Shown one piece after another: positions 8,429-15,876 of a stretch of DNA of 64,000 nucleotides (within the stretch, counting starts at the first letter, position 1; every line of letters begins with the position of its first letter). The notes beneath the pieces are model-generated. The model did no database searches and was not told where the DNA came from. It saw nothing but the letters and a program-made list of their open reading frames with translations. The translations under genes were made by a program, and so were the position numbers. This stretch comes from Paramagnetospirillum magnetotacticum MS-1 (lineage in GTDB: Bacteria > Pseudomonadota > Alphaproteobacteria > Rhodospirillales > Magnetospirillaceae): the NCBI RefSeq assembly GCF_000829825.1, contig NZ_JXSL01000027.1, positions 248,001-312,000 of the forward strand, written 5' to 3'.

Positions 8429-9172
8429 ATGTCTAAAGGCAAGTCGGGCGGAATGGGCGAGACGATCCGAACCATCGTTTACGCCATGCTGATCGCCGGG
8501 AGCGTCCGCACCCTGGCCTTCGAGCCCTTCAACATACCCTCGGGCTCCATGATCCCCAGCCTGTTGATCGGCGATTATCTGTTCGTCTCCAAATACGCCT
8601 ATGGCTATTCCCGCTATTCCATGCCCTTCGGCATCGGGCCGGGCGGCGGACGGATCATGGAGCATATGCCAGAGCGCGGCGACGTGATCGTCTTCAAGAA
8701 GCCGCCGGAGAACAAGGTCGACTACATCAAGCGGGTGGTGGGTCTGCCCGGCGACCGCATCCAGGTGAAGGGCGGCATTCTGCATATCAACGGCAGTGCC
8801 GTGGACAGAAAGCGTATCGAGGATTTTGTCGAGCGCGACCGGGACGGCAACATCTTGCGCGCGCCGCAATATATCGAGACCCTGCCCAACGGGCGCAAGC
8901 ACAAGATCATCGAATTCCTGGGCGATAACGGCCCCGCCGACAACACCATGGAATATCTGGTGCCCGCCGGTCATTACTTCATGATGGGCGACAACCGCGA
9001 CAATTCGGCGGATTCCCGCTTCCTGTCCGAGGTGGGCTATGTGCCGGCCGAGAACTTGGTCGGGCGGGCGGAGATTCTGTTCTTCTCCGGCGATGGCAGC
9101 GCCGCCCTGTGGGAAGTGTGGCGTTGGCCCTGGGCCATCCGCTATGCCCGCCTGCTTCAGGGGATCGAGTAG
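8429..9172 (+). CDS. lepB: Signal peptidase I
   Basis: A 247-residue inner-membrane leader peptidase that cleaves Sec and Tat signal peptides. It has one N-terminal membrane segment (about residues 10-30). The catalytic serine is in PSGSMIPSLLIGDYLFV and the lysine in DYIKRVVGLPGDRI. The C-terminal box GDNRDNSADSR completes the family signature. It lies in the conserved acpS-lepB-rnc order; the rnc start follows 4 bases after the stop. Confidence 0.96.
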   Translation: MSKGKSGGMGETIRTIVYAMLIAGSVRTLAFEPFNIPSGSMIPSLLIGDYLFVSKYAYGYSRYSMPFGIGPGGGRIMEHMPERGDVIVFKKPPENKVDYIKRVVGLPGDRIQVKGGILHINGSAVDRKRIEDFVERDRDGNILRAPQYIETLPNGRKHKIIEFLGDNGPADNTMEYLVPAGHYFMMGDNRDNSADSRFLSEVGYVPAENLVGRAEILFFSGDGSAALWEVWRWPWAIRYARLLQGIE

Positions 9173-9176
9173 CGCC

Positions 9177-9869
9177 ATGAAGGGCGCCGCCGCCGATCTT
9201 CCCGCGCTACTGGGCCATGCCTTCGCGCGGCCCGAGCTTCTGTCACAGGCCCTGACCCATCCCAGCACCCAGCAGCACCGCCGCTCCCAGGGTTCGGACC
9301 CCTATGAGCGGTTGGAGTTTTTGGGCGATCGTGTCCTGGGCCTGGTAGTGGCAGAGATGCTGTTTCTCCGCTTTCCCGACGAGGCCGAGGGCGCCCTGGC
9401 GCGGCGCCATGCCGCCCTGGTGCGCCGCGAGGCGGTGGCCCGTATCGCCAATGAGATCGGCCTGGGGCGTCATCTGGTGCTGGCCAAGGGCGAGTCGGAT
9501 GCCGGTGGGCGGACCAATCCCGGCATCCTGGCCGATGCTTGCGAGGCGGTGATCGGCGCCCTTTACGCCGATGCCGGTTTTGCCGTGGCGGCGGCCTTCG
9601 TGCGGTCACGCTGGGAACCCATGATGGAAGAGGCCCTGGCGCCCCCAAAGGATGCCAAGACTGGGCTGCAGGAATGGGCTCAGGGGCGGGGCAAACCGCT
9701 GCCCGCCTATAAGATGCTGGGCCAGGAAGGCCCGCCCCACGAGCCGACTTTCCTGATGGAGGTTAGTGTGGAGGGTGTAGGCTCGGCCGTGGGTCGCGGT
9801 GCCTCGAAACGGGTGGCGGAGCAGGCCGCCGCGAAACTGCTTCTGGCGGCCCAGCATTCAGGGGAATGA
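9177..9869 (+). CDS. rnc: Ribonuclease III
   Basis: A 230-residue double-stranded RNA endonuclease for rRNA and mRNA processing. The catalytic signature ERLEFLGDRVLGLVVAEML is present, with a second acidic cluster at LADACEAVIGALY. A C-terminal dsRNA-binding domain (about 155-225) ends with GRGASKRVAEQAAAKLLL. ATG 9177 is chosen; the frame is open upstream but overlaps lepB. Confidence 0.96.
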   Translation: MKGAAADLPALLGHAFARPELLSQALTHPSTQQHRRSQGSDPYERLEFLGDRVLGLVVAEMLFLRFPDEAEGALARRHAALVRREAVARIANEIGLGRHLVLAKGESDAGGRTNPGILADACEAVIGALYADAGFAVAAAFVRSRWEPMMEEALAPPKDAKTGLQEWAQGRGKPLPAYKMLGQEGPPHEPTFLMEVSVEGVGSAVGRGASKRVAEQAAAKLLLAAQHSGE

Positions 9870-9906
9870 TGGTTTTTCGCCAATATTGAAACTCTAGAGT
9901 AAGACC

Positions 9907-11763
9907 ATGCTCGCACTTGCCGCCACCATGCTCACGGTCATCGGATTAGCGGGGCTGCTTCCTGGGTTGGCGCGCGGAGGGCGTGAGGGCGACTGGCTGG
10001 GGGCGCGGGTTTTCTCCGGCTTTTGCCTGCTGCTGCTCCTCGTCTATTTTGGCCATTTGGTGCTGGGCCTGACCTTGCCGGTTGCTGCCGGTGTCTCGGC
10101 TGGGATGGCGGGACTGGGACTGACTCGGCTTGTACTGAGGGGTTTCGGCAAAGACCGGTCTATCCTGGTCCACCCGGTGGTTCTGATGCCGCTGGCCGGT
10201 ATGGTCATCCTGGTGATCCGGGGGCTGGACTATCAGCCGCTGGCCTGGGATGAATTGACCAACTGGCTGGCCTGGACCCGGCAGGCGGCCCTGAAAGGGC
10301 GTCTTCTCGGTGACGATATCAGACACGGCGTTCTTGGTTATACGCCCGGTTGGACCATCGCCTTGGCCTATCCCAATCTGCTGTTCGGCGGTTTCATTGA
10401 AAGCCGCTCGGCCATGGTGCCCTTCGTCATGCATGTGGCGTTGTGCGGTCTGATCCATGACATCGCAATGAGATTAAGGCTGCTTTTGGGAGTGTCGCGG
10501 GTATCGGCCCGCCTGGGCGCCTGGGTCCTGGTCCTCGGCCTTTTGGGCGTCGAGGCCATGTGGCGTCTGGCTCCCACCAATCTGCTGATCGAGAAGCCGC
10601 AAATTTATACCCTGACCGCCGCGTTGCTGTTAGGGCTCTTGATTCTGGAAGACGCTGCCGACCGCATGCGGGCCGGACTGCATCTCGGACTGGTCATCGC
10701 CGGGGGATATCTGATCAAGGTCTCCATGCTGGCCTTCGTCGCTCCGCTGCTTGTCCTACTGGGATGGGCGGCCTTGCGCTCGGCCGGGCAGGGGCGGTCC
10801 AGGATCGCGGTTATGTTCGGGTTAGCCCTGGTGCCGACGATACTGGTCTATGGGGTGTGGCGGAGCGTGGGGGCGGTGCAGGGGTGCATGTCCGACCCCC
10901 TGGCCCTGTTGCCCGGTCTGCTGGCTGGCGGCGATGGTTCGGTCCGCATGACGGATCTGTTCCTGCGGCTGTTCGGAACCATCCTGGCCTATGTGGCGGA
11001 GTTTAAGCTGCCCCTGACCCTGGTCGCGGCCGGGGGCGTGGCCGTGGCCGCTTTCAATGCCCGCCAAAGACCCCTGATCATTGCATTCGCGCTGTACCTG
11101 CTGCTCTATTTCGGGGCGCTGTACGTCTATCATCTCGACTGCTTCGGCGAGTTCTATTTCAAGAACCTAAACTCTCCCGACCGCTTTACCCGTGTCCCGT
11201 TGCGGACATTCCACGCGGCGGGACTGGTGTTGCTGTTCTTCGCGCTGCATCCGGTTGAAGTGCGTCTGCACCGATGGACGCTGCCCATTCTCGCCGCTGT
11301 TCTTGGTGTGTGGGGCGTGTATCGCCTGGATATGAGTATCCGCTCCATGACGGAACGCTTTGAAGCCGCCGGGGAACAGGTGACCACCGTGCGCACCATG
11401 CGCGGCTGGACCGAGGCCGTGGCGGCGCGTGTTCTCCTCCACCCCGAGCAGGGGCGTGACGTTCAGATCATCGCCCAGGGCAGTGACGGCTATGAGGTCA
11501 TGATCATGACCTATTTCGCGGCAGGCCGCTTTATCGTGCATGGCAGCCACAGTTTCGGCGAGGCTCCCATCAATGTCTGGATGAGCAAGGCTTCTCCGGA
11601 TACATTCCGGCGTCGGATCATGGAGTCCTCGTTGGTCGTGCCCGTCCATCTCGATACCTGGGCGAGGCAGAGTCTCGACATTGGGGCCGGTTGTCTGGAC
11701 AGTCCCAGGCTTCTCGTGCCCGATGCCGTCACGGGCCGAATGGAATGCCCGCAGGAGCCTTGA
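9907..11763 (+). CDS. Polytopic membrane protein of unknown function, possibly a GT-C-like glycosyltransferase
   Basis: A 618-residue protein with roughly 11-13 predicted membrane helices through residue 480, then a soluble C-terminal region of about 130 residues. A loop after the early helices reads PLAWDELTNWLAW, resembling the acidic first loop of GT-C lipid-linked-sugar glycosyltransferases, but I cannot show homology. It sits between rnc and era, genes that are normally adjacent, so it looks inserted into the block. It ends 74 bases before era, so cotranscription is possible. Function is not assigned. Confidence 0.7.
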   Translation: MLALAATMLTVIGLAGLLPGLARGGREGDWLGARVFSGFCLLLLLVYFGHLVLGLTLPVAAGVSAGMAGLGLTRLVLRGFGKDRSILVHPVVLMPLAGMVILVIRGLDYQPLAWDELTNWLAWTRQAALKGRLLGDDIRHGVLGYTPGWTIALAYPNLLFGGFIESRSAMVPFVMHVALCGLIHDIAMRLRLLLGVSRVSARLGAWVLVLGLLGVEAMWRLAPTNLLIEKPQIYTLTAALLLGLLILEDAADRMRAGLHLGLVIAGGYLIKVSMLAFVAPLLVLLGWAALRSAGQGRSRIAVMFGLALVPTILVYGVWRSVGAVQGCMSDPLALLPGLLAGGDGSVRMTDLFLRLFGTILAYVAEFKLPLTLVAAGGVAVAAFNARQRPLIIAFALYLLLYFGALYVYHLDCFGEFYFKNLNSPDRFTRVPLRTFHAAGLVLLFFALHPVEVRLHRWTLPILAAVLGVWGVYRLDMSIRSMTERFEAAGEQVTTVRTMRGWTEAVAARVLLHPEQGRDVQIIAQGSDGYEVMIMTYFAAGRFIVHGSHSFGEAPINVWMSKASPDTFRRRIMESSLVVPVHLDTWARQSLDIGAGCLDSPRLLVPDAVTGRMECPQEP

Positions 11764-11837
11764 ACGTGCATTATGCTGTCGGTGCGAACGCAACCGAGGA
11801 AACATACGGGCGGCAAGCCGCTGGAACAGGTGAAGTC

Positions 11838-12749
11838 ATGAATGAAGTTCCCGAAACCGATCAGCGCTGCGGCTTCGTGGCGGTGGTGGGCGCCCCCAAT
11901 GCCGGCAAGTCGACCCTGGTCAACGCTCTGGTGGGCACCAAAGTGTCCATCGTCTCGCCCAAGGTGCAGACCACCCGCTTTCGGGTGATGGGCATCGCCA
12001 TGGTGGGCGAGGCCCAGGTGGTGCTGGTCGATACACCCGGCATCTTCGCGCCCAAGAAGCGGCTGGAGCGCGCCATGGTGGCGGCGGCCTGGGGCGGCAC
12101 CAACGATGCCGACCATATCTGCCTGCTGATCGACGCCGCCAAGGGCTATGACGACGAATCCCGCGCCATCGTCGATAAGCTGAAGGAGACCAAGCGTCAG
12201 GCCATCTTAGTGCTGAACAAGGTGGATCTGGTCAAGCGCGACAAGCTGCTGGGCCTCACCGCTCAACTGGACGCCGAGGGCATCTTCACCGACGTCTTTA
12301 TGATCAGCGCGCTCAAAGGCGACGGTATCGACGACCTGCTGGCCCATCTGGGCAAGCTGGTGTCGCCCGGCCCCTGGATGTTCCCCGAAGATCAGGTCTC
12401 GGACCTGCCGCAGCGCCTGCTGGCCGCCGAGATCACCCGCGAGAAGGCCTTTATCGCTCTGTATCAGGAGCTTCCCTATTCGCTCCATGTGGAGACCGAG
12501 AAGTGGGAGGAGAAGGAGGACGGCTCGGCGCGCATCGATCAGGTGATCTATGTGGAGCGCGAAAGCCAAAAGCCCATCGTGCTGGGCAAGGCTGGTCGCC
12601 AGATCAAGTCCATCGGGGCGAGCGCCCGCCAAGAGCTCGAGGAATTGCTGGAACGCCGCGTCCATCTCTTCATCCATATCAAGGTCCGCGAGGACTGGTC
12701 GGAGAAGCGCGGCCATTACTCCGAGATCGGCCTGGATTTCGATTCGTGA
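11838..12749 (+). CDS. era: GTPase Era
   Basis: A 303-residue GTPase that binds the 3' end of 16S rRNA and assists 30S maturation. The P-loop is GAPNAGKS; switch and G-motifs include DTPGIF and NKVD. The C-terminal KH domain contains VLGKAGRQIKSIGASAR. ATG 11838 (MNEVPETDQRCG) is chosen over the 49-codon upstream extension, which overlaps the preceding gene. Confidence 0.96.
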   Translation: MNEVPETDQRCGFVAVVGAPNAGKSTLVNALVGTKVSIVSPKVQTTRFRVMGIAMVGEAQVVLVDTPGIFAPKKRLERAMVAAAWGGTNDADHICLLIDAAKGYDDESRAIVDKLKETKRQAILVLNKVDLVKRDKLLGLTAQLDAEGIFTDVFMISALKGDGIDDLLAHLGKLVSPGPWMFPEDQVSDLPQRLLAAEITREKAFIALYQELPYSLHVETEKWEEKEDGSARIDQVIYVERESQKPIVLGKAGRQIKSIGASARQELEELLERRVHLFIHIKVREDWSEKRGHYSEIGLDFDS

Positions 12750-12773
12750 GCACAGCCTTTTCATGAAGATCAT

Positions 12774-12852
12774 CGTCATCCCGGACGAGCAACGCGAGAT
12801 CCGGGATCCAGGGGGGGCCACTCCTGGATCCCGGCTCAAGGCCGGGATGACG
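12774..12852. repeat. Palindromic intergenic repeat (REP-like)
   Basis: An imperfect long inverted repeat between era and the small membrane gene. Outer arms CGTCATCCCGG (12774-12784) and CCGGGATGACG (12842-12852) are perfect complements, and inner GATCCGGGATCC / GGATCCCGG segments extend the stem. This arrangement is the widespread dispersed repeat found between genes in many proteobacterial genomes. It may act as an mRNA-stabilising hairpin or an attenuator between era and recO. Confidence 0.8.
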
Positions 12853-12875
12853 ACGGAGTGGAAGAGGGGGACCGC

Positions 12876-13091
12876 ATGAGCTTGCGCGCCATTGCCATCA
12901 TCCTGATCTGGGTCGGGGTTCTGGCGCTGCTCGGCGTGTTGGTTCACCGCTTTACCCGAGGCGCCTGGAGCCTGGAAGACGACGACATCCCGGTCATCTC
13001 GCCGCGCCAGAAGCTGGCGGCTGCCCTGGCTTTGGCCACCACCACCGCAGGGCTGGGGCTGTTCATCTGGAGCTGGTATGGAATGGGATGA
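12876..13091 (+). CDS. Small two-helix membrane protein
   Basis: A 71-residue protein with two predicted membrane helices (about residues 5-24 and 46-66) joined by an acidic loop SLEDDDIPVISPRQK. ATG 12876 is chosen since it begins the hydrophobic segment. The gene overlaps the start of recO by 14 bases and is probably cotranscribed with it. I recognise no family; a helix pair of this kind between era and recO is seen in related genomes as a hypothetical protein. Confidence 0.6.
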   Translation: MSLRAIAIILIWVGVLALLGVLVHRFTRGAWSLEDDDIPVISPRQKLAAALALATTTAGLGLFIWSWYGMG

Positions 13092-13788
13092 CGACGGAAT
13101 CGTCCTGGCGGTGCGCCGTCATGGCGAAACCGGCGCGGTCGCCTCGCTGCTGACCCGAAGCCATGGCCGCCATGCCGGTCTGGTCCATGGCGGCCAGGGC
13201 CGGACCAATCGTCCCATCCTGCAGCCCGGCAATCTCGTCCGCGCCAAATGGACCGGCCGCCTGCCCGAGCAATTGGGCAATTTCAAACTGGAAATGCTCC
13301 ACGCCTATGGCGCGGCCTTTTTGGATGACGCCGCACGGCTTTCCGCCCTCGGTTCCGCCTGCGCCCTGGTGGAGACGGCCCTGGCCGAACGCCAGCCCCA
13401 TCCCGCCTGCCATGCCGCCCTGGTGGCGCTGCTTCATGCTCTGGAAGCCGAGTCCTGGCCCAGCATCTATGTCCATTTCGAACTGGCCCTGCTGCGCGAC
13501 CTGGGCTTCGGCCTCGACCTCTCGGCCTGCGCCGCGACGGGGCAGACCGACGATCTGGCCTGGGTCAGCCCCAAAACCGGCCGCGCCGTCAGCCGCGCGG
13601 CGGGCGAGCCCTACCGTGACAAGCTGTTCAAGCTTCCCGCCTTCCTGGTCGAAGGCGGGGAGGGCGATGCCGCCGCCATCCGCGAAGGGCTGGAGATGAC
13701 CGGCTTCTTCCTGCAACGCCACGTCCTCGACTCCCGCCATGCTGTTCTGCCGGCGGCGCGGGGACGGATGATCGGGCGGTTGGGGTGA
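13078..13788 (+). CDS. recO: DNA repair protein RecO
   Basis: A 236-residue recombination mediator that, with RecR and RecF, loads RecA on SSB-coated DNA. The N-terminal OB-fold begins MEWDDDGIVLAVRRHGETGAV and contains GRHAGLVHGGQGR; the helical C-terminal domain follows. It lacks the four-cysteine zinc site of some homologues. The era-recO order supports the call. Confidence 0.94.
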   Translation: MEWDDDGIVLAVRRHGETGAVASLLTRSHGRHAGLVHGGQGRTNRPILQPGNLVRAKWTGRLPEQLGNFKLEMLHAYGAAFLDDAARLSALGSACALVETALAERQPHPACHAALVALLHALEAESWPSIYVHFELALLRDLGFGLDLSACAATGQTDDLAWVSPKTGRAVSRAAGEPYRDKLFKLPAFLVEGGEGDAAAIREGLEMTGFFLQRHVLDSRHAVLPAARGRMIGRLG

Positions 13789-13821
13789 TCCTCACGGTTT
13801 AACCGCGATCTGATCCCCATA

Positions 13822-13871
13822 TTGGGCTATCGCCCAAACCCATTTGGGGCCATGCCCCAAGCCCCCTTTTT
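13822..13871 (+). terminator. Double hairpin after recO, likely terminator
   Basis: Two adjacent hairpins: TTGGGC/GCCCAA (13822-13837) and TTGGGGC/GCCCCAA with a CAT loop (13844-13860). The second is followed by GCCCCC and a TTTTT tract. It can terminate the recO transcript. The same sequence style suggests a dispersed intergenic repeat in this genome. Confidence 0.6.
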
Positions 13872-13923
13872 GTTTGTTCGTAAAAATCAGGGGCGGTCAA
13901 TGATGGATTGACTCTGACTCCAT

Positions 13924-15681
13924 TTACTCTCTGCAATTACCCTCTGCTTTCTCATCATGTGCCGCTTTCTCGGGAAAATGTTCGTAGACTGCATCCATGA
14001 GAATGAACCTCAGGATCGGGCGTAGATCTCCTGCGATGTTTTGCAAACGCTCAATACTCCAGTTGCCCATATCATTATGGGAGTTCCAATGCAGATCTTT
14101 GAGCCAATGTGATGCGATGGTGCTCGCTCGCTCGGAAAGCTTTTTGTTGTCTCGAAAAACTTCGGTGCGCGTGCTTGCCATTCCAACCAGTCTTCCAATG
14201 GGAAAATGCTGGCCATTGTCATCTCGGCACGGAAGTTTGATCTGATCGTAGTGGTACACGAGCGCCCATTCCAGCAAAGCCCGCATGAGCATGAACAAGG
14301 ACAGCCGGAACGAGGTTAGATTGTTTTTCGTTGAGCTGAGTTGCGTCAGCTCATAGGTCAGCCGCTTCAGCCGATCATCGTCACGAAGGCACCGAATATC
14401 TTCGAGAAGCAGAAGCGGCCTGGGCTTCTGAACTGGTGGCAGCGTAGAAGGCGTGGCCGCATCCGAATTCATCTCGTCGGGGAGGGCCATGGGAGCCAAC
14501 GGTGGCGACGTACAATCGGCGGGCAGTGGATGAGCCGATACCGTCGAGGGCGGCGTTTCTAGTTCCATATGGCTGCCGTTCGCGCCGTCCTCAGGACCAT
14601 TCGGCGGGATGTCCTTAGGCGAGGCTGGGTTGTCCGGAAGCTCCAGTTGCCCGTCGGTCGGTTCAGTACTGGTGGGCGGCTTCGGTGCGGGTTTTCGGCC
14701 TTCGGTTTTCCTATTGGGCGGAGTGTACAGCGATAGGCCCCCAGCTGGTCTGTTCATGTCGAAGAGGTCAGGTTCCTTTCCTGGGCACGGAACGACCTCA
14801 TTTACCCGATCGCCAATTGGCCAAGTCCGCCGGAGATAATCCTCGACCGAATCTCCCTTGGAAAATTTGTCGTCCGTATCCCTACGCTGGGCAATCAACG
14901 TATGTCGGGCAATCACACCGACCATTTGGTCAAGATTGCTAAAACCAAATCGATTGGGCCGCCCATCATCAAAGAACATGGGTTGCCCAAAGTGGTGTTC
15001 TACTCTTCTAGAAAGTACGGCTCTGAGGAATGGTTCATGATCGACTTGCTCATCACGGTATAGAATGGCCTTTTCATCATCTGGCCACACATTTCCATGA
15101 ATGGCAATTTGGAGAGCCTCTCTTCCACGGAGAAGCTGCTTCACCGTCTTTAGGTCAATCTTAAGGGTTTGGGCAATTTCCTGCTCATTCTTGCTTTTCT
15201 TGAATTCTCGATGGACGTAGCGCATTCGGGATACCAGAGACCATGCCCGCCTTTGAATGACGGCATGGATATTCGCAACGATCGGATCCCCGCGTTCCCT
15301 GTCGTAATCGAAACAGACGTCGATCTTGCTGATGTTGTTCCTGGTTTCATCATCGATGACCGGGATTTGTGGCAGTAGATCGTACGCAGATTCGGGCAGG
15401 ATCTCTGGGTTAAGCAATATCTTGCATGCGGCGGTCCTGCGATTGCCTTCAAGGACGATGTGTTGCTTTCCGTCGAAGTACGTCAGAACGGTCTCGGTCG
15501 GCCAAAGCTCTTTGGCCTCAATGATGCTTTTTGCCAGAGCGATTACATCGTGATCGCGCAGCAGGTGAAGTAAAATCGCCTCTTGGCTGTGTGATGTTAG
15601 CTCGAAGCGTGGATTGTCAGGGTCAAGTTGCAACGCTAAAGGAGAGATGCGATCACGTTGCCAACGATTAGAAACTGTCAT
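13924..15681 (-). CDS. Orphan ParB/Srx-like nuclease-fold protein
   Basis: A 585-residue protein with an N-terminal ParB-like domain (about residues 1-110), including HIVLEGNRRTAACKIL, which corresponds to the nucleotide-binding G-x-R-R box of ParB/Srx proteins. A possible HTH follows (EQEIAQTLKIDLKTVKQLL, about 167-185). A Pro-rich linker (about 320-420) joins a helical C-terminal region with LFMLMRALLEWALVYHY. It is not the chromosomal parB: there is no parA beside it and the architecture differs. Base composition is visibly AT-richer than its neighbours, suggesting horizontal acquisition. ATG 15681 has a GGAGG ribosome site. Comparable orphan ParB-like proteins occur in mobile and defence loci, but no partner is visible here. 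Confidence 0.75.
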   Translation of the reverse strand: MTVSNRWQRDRISPLALQLDPDNPRFELTSHSQEAILLHLLRDHDVIALAKSIIEAKELWPTETVLTYFDGKQHIVLEGNRRTAACKILLNPEILPESAYDLLPQIPVIDDETRNNISKIDVCFDYDRERGDPIVANIHAVIQRRAWSLVSRMRYVHREFKKSKNEQEIAQTLKIDLKTVKQLLRGREALQIAIHGNVWPDDEKAILYRDEQVDHEPFLRAVLSRRVEHHFGQPMFFDDGRPNRFGFSNLDQMVGVIARHTLIAQRRDTDDKFSKGDSVEDYLRRTWPIGDRVNEVVPCPGKEPDLFDMNRPAGGLSLYTPPNRKTEGRKPAPKPPTSTEPTDGQLELPDNPASPKDIPPNGPEDGANGSHMELETPPSTVSAHPLPADCTSPPLAPMALPDEMNSDAATPSTLPPVQKPRPLLLLEDIRCLRDDDRLKRLTYELTQLSSTKNNLTSFRLSLFMLMRALLEWALVYHYDQIKLPCRDDNGQHFPIGRLVGMASTRTEVFRDNKKLSERASTIASHWLKDLHWNSHNDMGNWSIERLQNIAGDLRPILRFILMDAVYEHFPEKAAHDEKAEGNCRE

Positions 15682-15826
15682 GGGGCGGAACCTCCGATAA
15701 CGATGGTTGCAAGAGTTATTTTATAGGTCAAGTGGTGATCTGCTTACTTGGTGGCGCCACCTCAATTTCCTGCGTCCCCACCTGTTAGCAAACCGACATC
15801 CTCCATTCCCCTTGACCTCACCCCAC

Positions 15827-15862
15827 TGAATGAATAATCATTCAACTGAACGAGCATTCAGT
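15827..15862. promoter_or_regulatory. Tandem palindromic operators, FadR(TetR)-type
   Basis: Two abutting dyads lie just upstream of the CoA-ligase start. The first, TGAATGAATAATCATTCA (15827-15844), has perfect 7-bp arms and matches the TGAATGAMTANTCATTCA operator of the TetR-family fatty-acid regulator FadR of Bacillus. The second, ACTGAACGAGCATTCAGT (15845-15862), has perfect 6-bp arms. A TetR-family repressor responding to an acyl- or aroyl-CoA is the natural reading. No such regulator gene is in this window. Confidence 0.75.
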
Positions 15863-15876
15863 TTGCGGAGGATCAG

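Noticed and set aside
13924-15681. Chromosome partition parB
   Set aside because: There is no adjacent parA, and the domain layout with a Pro-rich linker and long helical C-terminus does not fit chromosomal ParB.
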